64,000 nucleotides of DNA from Fonsecaea monophora (GCF_001642475.1 NW_019173962.1:227994-291993), one strand, 5' to 3'; counted from the stretch's first letter, positions 45,054 to 58,000 are shown. The notes: generated from the sequence alone by a model not told the origin. Made by a program: numbers and translations.

Positions 45054-45983
45054 TCAGTCTATTGAGATCGTTCGACCCGTCCTGACGCGTTCAACATGCA
45101 CAGGACGCGATTCCAACTTGGCCATCCACTCCGGAATCTGATCATTCGCATCAGTGTAGGCCGACGACGGTGTTCTCCTAAAAGAATCGACATCGGCCAG
45201 GGCATTCGACAGCGTCCTTGTGCTCGACTGCACCAGATTGACCAGCTTCCCGAGCACGGCAAACTCCATTTTCAACTTGACCGAGTAGATGAAACTCTTG
45301 AACGCTCTTTCCATCGTCCGCAGGCCCTTGTATTCCAGCGACAACAGGGCGATGTCCATGAAGATAATGACGGTGTTGATGGTCAAGAGTTCCCACATGA
45401 CCCTCCGCGTGCCCTCTTTAGACACCAAGTTCAGCAGCTGCACCGTCTTCCACAGGTAGATGCCCGAGATGATGAATTCTTGCACGCAAAACGCCGTCAT
45501 TTGTATCTTTTCCATGTAGAACAGAGCGCGATCAAAGGCGCGCTGCTCTCCGCCGTACGCCTGTCCGTACTGGAAAACCGTGGTGAGGGTATGGAAGATG
45601 AGGGCGTCCGTGATGATCATCCACTTGATCCCGTTTAGGACTTGGTGATTGCGTAGAATGAGACCCAGACGTGAATACAGCACGAAGGATTGGCCGGTGA
45701 TCATCATGACCCAACCGATGGTGCTGAACATCTGGGCGGCCCAGAAGACGAGGAACTCAAAATACTCGAGCAGGAACCCAAGGCAATAAGGGAGGATGCC
45801 GACGGAGGCGACGATGAGCGCGGCAAAGTAGAGGCCGTGCCATTCTCGGAACGTGGTCAGGATGGTCAACAGGAGTTCGACGCAGTTGTACAGCGACAGG
45901 GTCATGCAGGTGACGACGATGATGGCTTCGGCCGTCCATTCATTGTGAAAATCCTGCGATGCCTCAGTTTGAGGTGATGACAT
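45054..45983 (-). CDS. DUF7703-like seven-transmembrane protein
   Basis: Integral membrane protein of a fungus-specific family, 309 aa, single exon. Seven hydrophobic segments can be picked out, beginning AIIVVTCMTLSLYNCVELLL and including YFAALIVASVGILPYCLGFLL, FWAAQMFSTIGWVMMITGQ, MIITDALIFHTLTTVF and LLTINTVIIFMDIALLSLEY. The C-terminal ~70 residues are cytosolic and hydrophilic. The pattern (short N-terminus, seven helices, YSRLGLI after helix 3) matches DUF7703 proteins, which are GPCR-like in topology. Ligand and role are unknown. Confidence 0.75.
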   Translation of the reverse strand: MSSPQTEASQDFHNEWTAEAIIVVTCMTLSLYNCVELLLTILTTFREWHGLYFAALIVASVGILPYCLGFLLEYFEFLVFWAAQMFSTIGWVMMITGQSFVLYSRLGLILRNHQVLNGIKWMIITDALIFHTLTTVFQYGQAYGGEQRAFDRALFYMEKIQMTAFCVQEFIISGIYLWKTVQLLNLVSKEGTRRVMWELLTINTVIIFMDIALLSLEYKGLRTMERAFKSFIYSVKLKMEFAVLGKLVNLVQSSTRTLSNALADVDSFRRTPSSAYTDANDQIPEWMAKLESRPVHVERVRTGRTISID

Positions 45984-48732
45984 TTTTCTACCTTTGCACC
46001 GGGGACATGAATCGTGAGGCGGAGGTGGAAGGAGGCTTGAGGAGAAGGGGTTTGATGTCGCTGGGTTGACCCATTGCGTGATACGACTGGGATGAAAATG
46101 AATGAGAAGTCTAGATGGTGAGAAGTTAAAGGCGTCTGAAGAGACGAATGGACGTTACACGCATGTTTGACTGAGACATTCACTGTACTCTTGTAACACT
46201 TCAAACTCGAAAGTGCTTCGTGAAAGTAAGGCTGGTCAAGTAAGGCTGGCGGTCTCAATCTCCCCACAATTTCTACCACTGGATTCTACTGACCGGTGAG
46301 GCGTAGTGGGCGGCGGGTGACTGGATGCCTGGAGCCTCCCGCTTGGTCTTACCCATTAAAAGACTTGGGCAACCACTCACCGGGAAGCTCTCCAGTTGCA
46401 CGCCTAAGCTAAGGACTTGGTAGGTAAGCAAGTACCTGCGTTTGTGGGTGATTCTGGGCGGGTGGCCTCGGCGGGTCGTGCCTTGCTTAAGCGGACGAGT
46501 GCTCCTCCTTTCATTGTCAACGCAAAAGATGATGTCTAGAACTTCTGAGAGTCAACCATCAAGAAGGACACGAGCCAACCGTCCAGTAAAGCGGACAACA
46601 TCCTTTCTCCCGATTCCTAATTTCTGTCTATGACCTTCAACCAATCGAGTCCCATCATCAGCCGCAGACTGGATAGCGACACAACCACCCTCATATCCGC
46701 TACTAGTAGCCCAGTCCTCTTTTCCCAGTACTCAAACAAAGCTCCCTGCCCCGACACGATGTCTGTCTGCAACACTTACCTCAACAAAAAATGTCCATCC
46801 AGGATCGTTCTGAGCGGGATCGAGCGGGACACCTTGTTCGGGAATACTTTCAGGCATGGGAACAATCACCCACCTACTAGTAGAAGCTGTTTAACAGTCT
46901 GTCTGGTTGGCGCCATTCGGCGGACATCTCGCACAACTCTTCCTAACTTGTCAAGCCTGCATGCAGCATCACGGCAAAACGGCCCATGGGGGTGGACATT
47001 ACCTTGTGGTCACTGCGGACTGGTTACATATGCACCTTCGGAAGACATGACAAAGTCCGGTGCACACGACACGTACAACCAATCGTCAAATTTCTCACAA
47101 TCTGAGAGAGAGCTTCACTCACCATGAGGTGGAGTCATTCATGCCTGCCGACGGTTCATTCGGACATTGCGGACAGACACCACTGTAGACTGGCCCAGAG
47201 CAGATGCTGATGTTTAACAGGCTGCAGCACATTTGACGACGGTGACCTCAACAGCCGAACTGCTGCGGCGCATCAGTCAAGTACAGTATCATCCGAGTTG
47301 ATCATGCGATAAGAGCCTCTAGTAGGTTGATCCCTTTTCAAGACGGCTGAATCATACTGCGATGGGTCAAGGCGAGGATCTGCTTTCCCATCCCACCTTC
47401 CTGCCATCCAAAAGGTAGAATTGTAAGTAAAGATCCTGTTCGTATCCCGGAGATTGATCTATCGCCGATCGGAACCTCGCGGCCCTGCGACGGATTCGTG
47501 GATATTCGATATGGCGATTTTGTGCTTGCACAGACACATATGCATTCGTAGAGACAAGTTGTCCGGCATCAGCACAAAGTCCGGATGAATTGCACAATAG
47601 GGACATGATGTGAGACATACGAGGCCGAGAACCACGACCGAGTATCAAACCCCCAAGCCAAGCCGTCAGCAACGCCGGGAATGTTCGGCTAGACTGGATC
47701 ATGCACCCTGACGCGCCCGCGCCCGCGCCCTGCGCTCGACGGTGGTCACGCTCTTGGGATAGTTCCTCTTTTGTCATGGCTTCATCTCATGGCTTTTTGG
47801 TACGTATGCGGCAAGTCTGGTTGTTCCGGAATAGTGTGCGGTTTGATGATTCAATCCTACTTAATATTCAATCTTCGCCGAACGGAGATCAATCGGCAAT
47901 GAGCACGTATCGTGACCTTTGAGATGGCCGGGTCGAGATCTAGCTCGGACCTCGCTTCCATCTACGAGGCGAGATCAACGACTACTAGTACATGGGTACA
48001 GGTGACCTTTGAGGCTCTCTACTTGAGCGAACCCCTACAGGCCCAGTAAGCTTAAGAGTCGGCGCCTTATCCGCCCCAGCGTCGCAAGCTGACTGGATCC
48101 ATGCTAAATCGGGCACTGCGGTGGATGGGATTCACACTATTATCTGGTGTCAGATCTCTATCTCTCTCCACGGAGGGTCACAAAGCGGCAAGTCCTTTTG
48201 CATAATTGTGTGGAGTTTCCCTGCTGCTTTTATTAATGTCGGAGGGGCTGAAAATTACGGCCCCTTGTACTTGATGCCTAGCTCGCTGCAGGGGTATATT
48301 ACCGGCAGAACCATAAGGCAGAGAACGCAGAATGCAGTATTCTTTCCTTTCCTAGGGCGAGGAGACGAGACTAGAAGCGTCGCGAGGAAGCAACGCGGGT
48401 ATTCCGCGGCCAGATGGAGAGAGACTATTTACATGTGGACGTAGGTAACGAGGCCGAGCACATACACCCGTCGTTCGATAACTACGGGGCCACTCGACCA
48501 GGCTCCGGTCCGAGCATACATGCGTGGCACATGCGTGGCGCACGCGTAGATAGATGATCGGATGAGTCCTAACCAACCAGATAGAACTCGAGGATATCCA
48601 AGACGGGGAACTTTGAGCATTTGGTATATGTTTTCGTGGCTCAAGCGGACTTGACTCGGCAAGTACTCGTCAACCTTTTTACTCAGTATGTAACTGCTCC
48701 GTGTACTCTCCATGTCTTTATCTGTCCCGTTT

Positions 48733-48768
48733 GACCGACCGACCGACCGACCGACCAACCAACCAACC
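48733..48768 (+). repeat. (GACC)6(AACC)3 microsatellite
   Basis: Six GACC units followed directly by three AACC units. Confidence 0.9.
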
Positions 48769-48928
48769 AGAGAGCAACCAGTACCTCGTTCTCAACTCGA
48801 GCGACGAATGTACAGCTGTCCCCAACAGAATCTTTGGATTATCGTGGTACCACATGGGTAAACATAAGTGCTTCATGAACGAGGCTGGTGAGGCTGACAC
48901 CTTCCCAAGGAGGGAGGTGTGCTTGTTC

Positions 48929-48941
48929 AGTACTAAGTACT
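48929..48941 (+). repeat. AGTACTAAGTACT palindrome copy
   Basis: Identical to the copy at 44189-44201, 4.7 kb away, with unrelated flanks. Confidence 0.7.
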
Positions 48942-50202
48942 TGGTAAGTCGTATTGGGAATTGGAGAGGATCTATGCCGAATACGTGAATATACTAGACC
49001 TCCGTGATTGGATCATCGAGTTGGATATTTCCCTAGGTACTCAGTGTACGTTCGATGGGGGTTTGCTGCCTGCCTACATGGTTTGTGTGTGCCCATCGTG
49101 GGTACTAGTACGAGGTATGCATGCATGGATAGGCGTGATGGGTGATGTGAACCCAAAATCGAAATTGTCATTTGTCGTTATTTGTTGTTTCGTTGATTAC
49201 CATCGAATGCCCCTCCCTTGGACCCTGAATCCAAATCAGACTATTGCACAATCAATCAAAATATCTTCCCTGTACACATTCACACGGTGTTGGTGATGTT
49301 CTCTTCTCTTGGCCTACGTCACGGCATGATTGTCTCCGGTGCTCTCTGTGCTTCTACGCTTCGAGGCCTCTCATCTATACTCTTGCAAGGTAGTGTCGAT
49401 AGTGTCTGTCGATCATCTGTCTCTTTGGACGGGTTCATACCACCGATTTTCCAGCTACTCGCACATCTTTTGACGCAATCATCTACCAATACATACTAGT
49501 GACAAACTCTGCGGAATACAATGCCGACATCGTAATGATAACCAACTGTATTGGTGACTGAATTTACTTTGTGGGATTTTGATCGTCGTCAGTTACAGTT
49601 GATCTTGGATCAGTGGATCCAACCAACATGATGCATCACCAACATCACTACCACCGCGTCTAATGAACCTTGAAGAGCTCGAGTCTAACTCCCAACCCTT
49701 GAAGGCACTGGCCGACTAAGTGCTCGACTTGTATGTACAATGCCATTGGTCCAAAAGAGAGATAGATCCCTTACCACCCCCCTTCCCTTACTATCCCATA
49801 CCATCCCTTGCCTCCCTTGCTATTATTTCCGAGCCACTATCCTGGGCTGGATATGATATCACGGTGCGGGACCACCTATCCGTACCCTTTTCTTTCGTTG
49901 AAATGACCAAGAGATGGATCCGGTGAGGATATACCAAGTGATTAGTAGTGCAGGACTTGGTACAGCACAGCACAGCACAGCGCGACAGGCAGACAGAACA
50001 GGTAGTACCAAGTAGCCAATATTAGTGCGCCAGGGACAACACCTGGGGTAAGAACTCCATGGCTCGTGACCCATGACCATACTCGTTGACCTCGCCTCGC
50101 AGACGTCCTTGGTACTTTGGTAGGATTTCTCGATTGACACGATCCGTCGGTACTACCGAGTACATGAGGCTGTGAAAGAGATTAATAAAATCACACTCCG
50201 GA

Positions 50203-50215
50203 AGTACCAAGTACC
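50203..50215 (+). repeat. AGTACCAAGTACC variant copy
   Basis: Variant of the dispersed motif upstream (3' side) of the Fungal_trans_2 regulator. A related GTAGTACCAAGTAG lies near 50000. Confidence 0.55.
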
Positions 50216-50340
50216 TACATCGTAGTATCACTGGAAATCATCAAACATTCATTCCTCGCTTGTTGCCTAGGTCAGTAATTTGAGACCTACCCAACCCAAC
50301 CTGTGCGCCCCAGATATTCGCGTTGTTACCTGTGCGCCTG

Positions 50341-52124
50341 TCATGTCGAAATCGGGGGATACTCCCCCTCAAGACTCCTCTCCTCGTCGTAGACGTCGCG
50401 CGACTGTGCCCACAGCAGCCGTGCCGGCCGATCGCAGACGTCTGCCCACCACAGGAAGGGGCGCATGCGCTTTAGTATCGAATCATCACTCCCACTCTCA
50501 CTCCCACTACCGCTTTTACAAAGGACCAGGACCTCCCCATAATACTCGGCCAGCTTCTCGATGTACCAGCCGCGGTGCCTGGTGAAGGACGCGGCGATCC
50601 CGCCGAGCGTGAGCACCCAGAGGAAAAACTCCGAGGGGGGACCGTACTCCTCGATGTCGAGGATGGGGAGGGTCCGCAGACACCGCCGCAGCTCGCCGGC
50701 CAGGCGCGGCTTGATCCCCGTGGCGGGACTGAGCGGGAAGAGGACCATGTCGCTGAAGATGTTGGCGGCGAGGCGGGTGATGTTGTTGAGCGTACCGGCT
50801 TTGACAAATTCCTCGTGCGTCGACGGCTTCAGCCAGAGGAGTTTGTTCTGCACGGCGTTGCGCTGCAGGATGATGTCGGACCATTCCGGCGGGTGGCTTC
50901 CCTTGCGGACGTGGTGGTCCAGGGCGACGACAAGGTCGCACATGAGCTGGAGGACGACCCGGAGGTCGTCGTCTAGTTTGAAGGGGCCAAACCCCGTGCC
51001 GAGCTGGGAAACGAGGTGTTCGGCCCTTGCGTCCAGCGAGTGCAGGCCAGCATCGACAAGATTCGTCACCGGCGTGGGCCAGACTTGACCCGGCCTCGTG
51101 CCCAGTATGGACGAGAAGTAAATGTCGGCTCTGGCGGGGAGGGTTAGGTCTCTAACCCACAACCTACACCAAGAAATTTCAGGGGAACTTACAGCAAAAG
51201 CGTATCTCGGACACCGTACGTATCCACCGCTCCCAGACCCCCCTTCAGAGACACGAGCTGGGCAACGGCTTTGACGTGCGCTTCGACGACGTTCAGCAGA
51301 CTGAAGAGATGGAGGCTCTGGGTCTTTGCGAGGGGAGAGACCGGATGAGGTTGTGGTGGGATGTGTTGTCGACGTGTGCCATTGACAGCGAGGATGATGA
51401 CCGCCAAAATCATTCCGTCCGAGGGAGGCCCTCCTTCCAGCGACTCGATCTCGTTTCGGGCGTGGTTGAGAGCCTCGCTCTGGTGGATCGACGGCGCCCG
51501 CACCGCCAGCTGCGACATGTCGTCCTCCTTCTGCCCTCTCAGGCACAGCAGCTGCTTGGTGGTGGCGAAGATGAAGGTGTGCAGCACGAGAGGCGACGCC
51601 ATGACCAGCCGCATCCACGTCGCTCGGAACGGTATCACAATCTTTTCGAGATCGGTGGGGAGACATTGCGGCCAGGTGAAACTCAATGCTGCCGGCAGGA
51701 CAATTTGTCGTGAGTAAAAAAACCCAACAAACCCCTTTTGGCTCTCCTTTTGCGGGGGGGTTTGCCCGTTTTCACACAAAACTTACCGTGATCCATGGCT
51801 TCATGCGCGTAGTGAGGAATGGTGTAGTTGGCAAAGGGATCCGTCCTTGCCGCGCTGAGGATCGTACGTGGATTCGGGGGAGGACTCGTGTCTTCGTCGC
51901 TAGTAGTGCTGTTCTGTTTCTCCGCCGCGTCGTCTGAGGTTGGAGGAGGAGGAGGAGGAGCAGGAGGAGGACATCTCTTTCCCAACGGAGGAATCGCTCG
52001 CCATCGGTGCTGGAGCCTCTGTTGGGCCCATGTTTTCTGCTTACTGCCCTCGCCCGATTAGGTCCGTAGAAAAACTCCCGCGGGGTATGGGGTATGGATA
52101 GTTCTGTGCGTACCTTGGCCTCAT
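50341..52124 (-). CDS. Fungal_trans_2-type (PF11951) regulator lacking a Zn2Cys6 domain
   Basis: Fungal transcription-factor-like protein. Secure exons are 51787 (donor side) upstream, 51688-51193 and 51130-50341, with 98-bp and 62-bp introns. Signatures: ARTDPFANYTIPHYAHEAMDH, FIFATTKQLLCLRGQ, NHARNEIESLEG, VVEAHVKAVAQLVSLKGGL (the HMxAL...RGGL motif of this family) and LRRCLRTLPILDIEEYGPP with GEFFLW-type ending. My 5' model has an 11-nt first coding exon 52124-52114 (MRP), a 70-bp intron and an exon 52043-51787, giving 517 aa. The exon 2 start is in a poly-Pro/GGA-repeat region and all frames are open, so the start is tentative. No Zn2Cys6 cluster is seen, as is common in this family. Role unknown. 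Confidence 0.72.
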
Positions 52125-54255
52125 GGCATCTGCTGGGCGGAAGCTCTGGCTTCCTCGACGTCCGTCATCGGCGACGTTGGGTTCGACCCGGAGGCCAGCA
52201 CGACAGGAGTGGAAGAATTGAATAATTCTGGGGGGAATAGAATATGGTCAAATCTACTTGACAAGAAACCTTCTTCTCACGCTTGGAATAATGTGGCCTC
52301 CCAGACGGTCTTGTGGCCCTATGCCCTGTGCCCGCTTTGTCAGGCCATCGCTAACAGAAAAGAAGCTTCCAGCTGGGCGACTCGAACAACCATTGTCTTG
52401 TTTTGTAGGGGGTGTCCAGGGTATCATCGCCCTCTATGCTCGGGCCGAGGACACGTCGTCGAATCACCTCATGGACAAGCCGCCCAGGTATCGAATCAAG
52501 AACCCCCCAAGCGGTGCGGTGACTTGGTCGTGACCAGTAGTAGTACATCTTCCTAGAGCCCTCGAGCCCAGCCTAGCAAACAGCATATGGCTGACAACCC
52601 CATGGACCAACCCACGGGCTGGGTGGGCAAGCACGTACCGATGACTAACCATAACATTCCCAACTGGGTTGGTCGGTGCTGCTGCCCTCAAGCGGAGGCC
52701 CAAAAGCAGCATCTGTAACGGCAAATCTGGCCGTTTCGAGGCCACCTTTTTGGCCCCACGAGAGAATCGACAAGCCTGGGTTGCAGGGGAGCTGTTACTG
52801 GGAAGAGAAGCGAACCCATTTCTCGATCATGGATGGCCTCAAACGGGGCCGAACGAACAGAGTTGTTCGAACACCCATTGCCCTATCGACCTTTATCCCT
52901 TTGGCGTCAAATGCCTCTCGATTGGCCCTGGAGGCCCTTGCTTGGAGCCACCGAGGTTTGTTGACTAAGAAAGCCTCCGATAGGGTCTCGTATTACCACA
53001 TGGCGGTGCGTGCGCCTTTGTTGTCTGTGTCATCAGTACGAGGTACCTACCTAGCCCATCGCAAGGGACGACATGGTGTCAAGATGCGATCCCCGGAGTT
53101 GTTGACCATGACTTTGTTCGCAGCTGCAGATTCGCTTGCCCGTAAGCGTGCGCGCACAATAAACACATGACGGTCTCGAGGATCTCGCTGATTACAGCAT
53201 GCGATGTCGCATTCCCTTCTTTTTGTCGGTGACTCTCCTAGGCAGCTCCCCATGGCGTCTCTCCTTGCAGCTCTGGCCCCCAATGGGTCGCAATGTGGTG
53301 AGAAAAAACCACAGCCCACAAAACAGCACCGCACAGCACAGCAGAGCACAGCAGAGCACAGCGCTACGCTACTAAGAACTTTCTCCCTCTAAGCGACCAT
53401 GACCACCGCGCAGTGCAGTTCATGCTTCTACCCGCTCTGGATGACCTCTCCACAATAATAATGTACGAGCGTGTGTGTCATCGGGGACTCGCAGGTCGCA
53501 CGCAGTGTCAGCAAGAATAAGATCCGTCTCGCTATCAATGGGGACACGCGGGTGGCAGCGGCAGCGGAGGCGGGTGCGCTGGCCGGGAAAAGAGTGGGAA
53601 GGACGGAACAATGGGGGCGGGAAGCTACATGACCAAAAACGCACAGACAGAGAGTTTGTTTTTGCCAGCGCCTATCAAGGGCGCAATGTCACACAGGGAA
53701 GAGGTAGATAAGACGTTATGGGGTGAGGTGAGTGACGGTCGGCGCAACGCTGGGGCATTCGCATAGGACGAGCCACGATCACGATCAAGGATACAGCAGG
53801 AACACACAAGTATATACTCAGGAGCGTATATTCTGAATATGTAACACCTGGACAGATCCCGGTCTCTACCTTCCAGAGGGAAGCAGAGTGGTACATGTCG
53901 TCTACTTGCATCTCAGGATAGATAGACACTACACCCTCGAGGTTAACATGAACAACACTCTCCTCCCCTTCCAACAAGGGACAGAGCACCTATCCAACGC
54001 ATCCCCATTCCAAGACACATACACAACAAAAGGATTGAATGTTGCCAAATGGCATCGGTAGAGTGGTCGGAAACATCAGTCCAGTAGATCCAGTTGTTGA
54101 CATGTTTCGATATCGTGACCCAAATAGTCCCAACATTTCCCTCTTCTCTTGATTTGCAGTAGCATGCATGGCACGACCATGTGAGAACCCGACTCTTCTA
54201 TAAAAAGGAAATCCCCCAACCTCTCCTCAACCTCATCATCTGGTTCGCCGATTGT
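52125..54255. other. intergenic, 2.1 kb
   Basis: 5' flank of the regulator and 3' flank of the secreted protein gene. Contains a CACAG/CAGAG repeat at about 53322-53363. The open frame 52676-53170 (plus) has no recognisable similarity. Confidence 0.5.
53322..53363 (+). repeat. (CACAG/CAGAG)n low-complexity repeat
   Basis: Imperfect five-base repeats over about 40 bp; a shorter relative is at 49963-49980. Confidence 0.75.
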
Positions 54256-55056
54256 TTATGACAAAGTTGTCTTGAGGGTGGCAGAAGATCCCATGCCACC
54301 ACAGCCTCCGCTGGGCGAGCCTTCAAATGTACCATAGTTGGCACCGGGTTGAGAGCCGTTCTCGCAGTTGAGGAGGAGATAGTCGAACATGCACACGTCT
54401 CCAGAAGAGCAGACAAAGACGCAAGTATCCATGTCAGTGGTGCATGATGGTCCCACAATGCTCATCGAGTGTCCGTTCATGTTGACCTCGCGTGAAACGT
54501 CGACGACGCCCCACTCACCAAAGGTGAACTCGCCCCAGGTGTTGCTGACTTGTCCGTTCACCATCTGGGTATCGGGGTAGATGGCAGTCCAAGCACCAGA
54601 AGCACCATCGGCGAACGAAACCCAGGTAGATGAATTGGAGGGAAGCGAGGCGGTGATGGTGGGTTGGACAGCGTTGATCCAGGAGCCTGCAACGCCCCAG
54701 ATGACGAGAATCAGATCCTCGCCCGACTCGTTGACGAACTCATTCTGGTACGGGCCATCCTGTCCGAGCCAGGCGTGCCCATTGGCGGTGTAGGAGTTGG
54801 CACCAAGCGAGGCCACACCCAAGGAGCTCAGTTTGGCAGCATCGGCATCAGACAGAGCTGCCGCACGTTTCCTGCAGTTGACAAGTGTCAGTCCATATAC
54901 AGATCTGTGTCACCCACGAGGATCGCCTTACTCGACGTGGTCGTGCCTGCGTTTGGCATGGTTGTGCGCATGCGAGTGCACACCAGAGACGGTGGCAGCA
55001 TATGCCTGGCCAATGGCGAGGGTGGCCAGCACCAAGGAGGAAAATGTGCAGCGCAT
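54256..55056 (-). CDS. small secreted protein with His-rich, Kex2-type pro-region
   Basis: Predicted secreted protein, 246 aa. Exons: 55056-54932 and 54871-54256, joined in phase 2 (VE|KRAAAL) with intron branch CTGAC. Residues 1-19 are a signal peptide (FSSLVLATLAIGQAYA). They are followed by a His-rich stretch HSHAHNHAKRRHDHVEKR whose KRR and KR sites fit Kex2 processing. The mature part begins AAALSDADAAKL, contains GHAWLGQDGPYQNEFVN, SWINAVQPTITASLP, TWGEFTFGEWGVVDVSREV and six Cys clustered in the C-terminal 75 residues. The pattern resembles Asp f 4-like allergens and effector-type proteins of fungi. Extracellular role unknown. Likely disulfide-bonded. Confidence 0.8.
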
Positions 55057-58000
55057 TGTGTCGTTGTCTGGTCCTGTACCGGCTTGACTTTGCCTGGGCT
55101 TCTTGAGGTCCGGTCAAGAAGAGGATTCGTGGTTTATGTGTGGAAAATGAGTGGTAATCACTGGGATTCTGTGTCGATCTCAGATCGAGAGGCTGGTAAA
55201 GGAGTGTTTGTAGAAAGGGAAAGAGAGCGACGAAGCGAACGAGGCTTTCGCGTGAGAGAGTGAACGCGAGCTGTCTGCTGGCAGGGCTGGGGAGAAGGAG
55301 CGGACAACGTCTCGAGGGACGTCTGAGGCAATAATATAACAATCAAGCAAGCCAACACGCACTCTGGGCGGGAAAAAAGGAAGGAGAGCAACAAGAGGAG
55401 AACGACAAGGAAGAGACATGCAAGCAGAACGGGCTGCCACAACAGAGCCCACCGCCGCAGGGGACCACAGGGGGAGCTAGGAGATGGGAGGACCCAGCAA
55501 GGGAGAGCAGCATTTCCCAACACCCAGCCAATGGACATGAATTATCCCCAGGAGATAGCCCCCGGCTGTGGCGCACCGGGGTCCAGATGGCCCCTGTCAG
55601 TTGCCCCGGTGGGCCTCATACTTGTCGCCCTTTAGGCTTTGAGTCCGGCTTCGTGAAACGCCCTAGCCTCACACTGACTCTGCCAATTTCCAGGCACTGG
55701 ACGAATCGTGGCCATTGTTTCTCTCGCGTACCTGACCCAGTGCAGAGCTTATCCTCTCGCCTACGTCAGCCGGCGTCGTTGACCGGAGTCCCAACCTGGG
55801 GCTTTCATTTCGGACACAGACTGGCGATTCGATGAAAAGGCAGAGGCTTGCGCGCCCGAAACAGGCCCTGATCTCCAGATCTGAGTTCGACCGTGAGGCT
55901 GTCTGGCTGTCCAGCAACAAACACGTCAAAAATGCCGTGCAGAGCGCGATGACCACCAAACAGTGTGTGAAGTTGTTCCAGGCTTGAGGCTGGCCGATTC
56001 CGAGGCTGGGCGGCAAGGTCAGAGCGGCCCTTACTCCCGACCCAGAACCAAAAGTGGCAACCCAAGAACGCCAATGGAACCCAAGAAGACTGACCCAGTG
56101 GTAGAGAAGCCTTGGTTGAGCTGGCTGGCACTTGACCACCAGCATGTACACACACACACATGCATCCATGTGAAAGTATTTCCCTCTGGAGGCACACCCT
56201 GCTCACAAACTCGGCCAATAGGTTTCGGAAGCTTGAATTTGTTTACCAATAACCGGGATAAAAACCCTGTTTTCATGCACAGGTCGTGTTCAGATACCTT
56301 GGTTCGCATGCTCTTAGGACGTCACTTCGCAGCAAATAATCTGCCTACGAGTAGTGTTTGCTCTCTCATGTGGAACTCCGGAATGGCTGCATCTGCAAGA
56401 CCAAGCGTTGCAGAACCAGGCAAGGCATTGGCATTGCGACTGAGGAAACCATGACCGCGCCGTCGTTGTGGATTTGGAAATCCAACTGCCAACCGCTCTC
56501 TTCTTTGACCCGCCTCACCTGCACTCAGCAGAAGTATCGGTTCGAGGGCCAATCATGACTTGCGCGGTCTCTTACCGAGCGAAAAAAAGAAGGTAAGATC
56601 GTTTATTCCTGCTCGCTAAGACGAAGACAACGACCGAGAGAGTTGAAGGCTCCATGAAGAGAAGCGAGGCAACTGCGAGTGGATTGGTGCCAGGCTCGAG
56701 CAGTCGTCTTGCAGTTCTCCAATGGATGGCTGGACAAGTGTCGATGCAAACCCGACAACTCGGTACCAATGAAGCAGTGGATCCCAGAAGACCATCTTGA
56801 CCGTTCAATGAATGCAGGAACAAACTTGGCAGTCGATAGATATCGCACAGATTCCCCGTTTAACTTTTCTCGGGCCCCGGCAAGTCCAGTGCTGTCAGGT
56901 ACGCGCAGGTTTTAACTGGGTGTGCGTTATGGAGTGGGTACGTGGCAATGCGTATTCTTCATACTGATGCTGTCAGCTTGGTAAAGCAAACATTTGTGAT
57001 GGCCAGGATGGGATGGATGGGATGGACGAGGGCACCGCTGATAGTCCGACAGGGCTAACCTTGGTAAAGAGGAAGGACACTTCTTTGCCAGACGCAACAT
57101 CCTTGTGTGGTTCTAGGTTTTGCAGATTCTTCATTCCTCCGGCCGTTTATCCGTTTTCTCTTTTGGGTGCTGCTCCCATACGGCCGACTGCCAGGATGAC
57201 AAGAAACTTGTACCTATACTGCTGTGCCTCTCATAGTTCCCTCTCACAACGGCTGGGCTTTGGCTGTGCAATTGGTATGGAATGTATTGACCACTCATCA
57301 GTAGCTCTCTGGCAACAGTGAGCAACATTCGACATGCAGCCGTTTGCTTTCAACAATAGGCAAGATAGCATGGGGGTGCTTGTATACACACTCACGCACA
57401 CACACATATCAAGAGGTCCCATGTGCGCCCCACCCCACAAACTGTACTGCATCGAGGTATCGCAACGGTTATCGCAACGGTTTATCGACGAGATGCGCCA
57501 GCCGGATAGCGTGCCAGGATGCTAGTCCTTATCGCGTCCGTCAAGGCGCTCAAACTTGTCCCAGCGGCGAATCAGCACCAACTCCGTGAGGGATATTTGT
57601 GCCAAATGCGCCAGACGTGCCTGTCCGGACTTGCTGGTCTCAATTGTACACAATCACAATCTCTTGGTAGATAGCATCACGCTCGTTAAGCTGAATAAGA
57701 TGCCATTGGACCCTCATGTGCCAAGCTGACGACTAGTGATGGTCAAGCAAACCTTGGTTTAATCGTTCTGCACTTCTTGCTCTCTTCTTCCGTTTTCCTG
57801 TCGGGGAGACTGCGTTGGATACCGGAGCAGGTCCACTGGTGGTCGGCATATCGTCGACGTCTAGATTATCGAGACCTATCACTATGTTGAACAATTGGGC
57901 CGACGCCAATACCTGGTCAACACAAGTTCGGCAGCCTGTGGGGATTGTTGTGTCATGTAAAGTCCAACTGATAGGGCTCTTGTGAAGCGCAGGGCACCTG

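Larger units (their letters stand above)
45984..50340. other. gene-poor stretch of about 4.4 kb
   Basis: No convincing gene on either strand. It contains a (GACC)6(AACC)3 tract, one full AGTACTAAGTACT copy at 48929-48941, an AGTACCAAGTACC variant at 50203-50215, and a CAGCA repeat near 49963-49980. Frames such as 46630-47127 and 47367-47777 look random. Confidence 0.5.

Noticed and set aside
48733..48768. Tandem repeats as a possible CRISPR-like array
   Set aside because: Four-base microsatellite units with no spacers, in a eukaryote.
52170..52190. GGTTCGA-like box suggesting a tRNA
   Set aside because: No A box, acceptor stem or anticodon loop can be drawn around it; the same holds for the copy near 60025.
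52676..53170. 164-codon plus-strand ORF
   Set aside because: No motif or domain pattern; probably chance.
55669..56169. 166-codon minus-strand ORF
   Set aside because: Starts in an AC-repeat-derived Cys/Val run and resembles nothing; judged chance.
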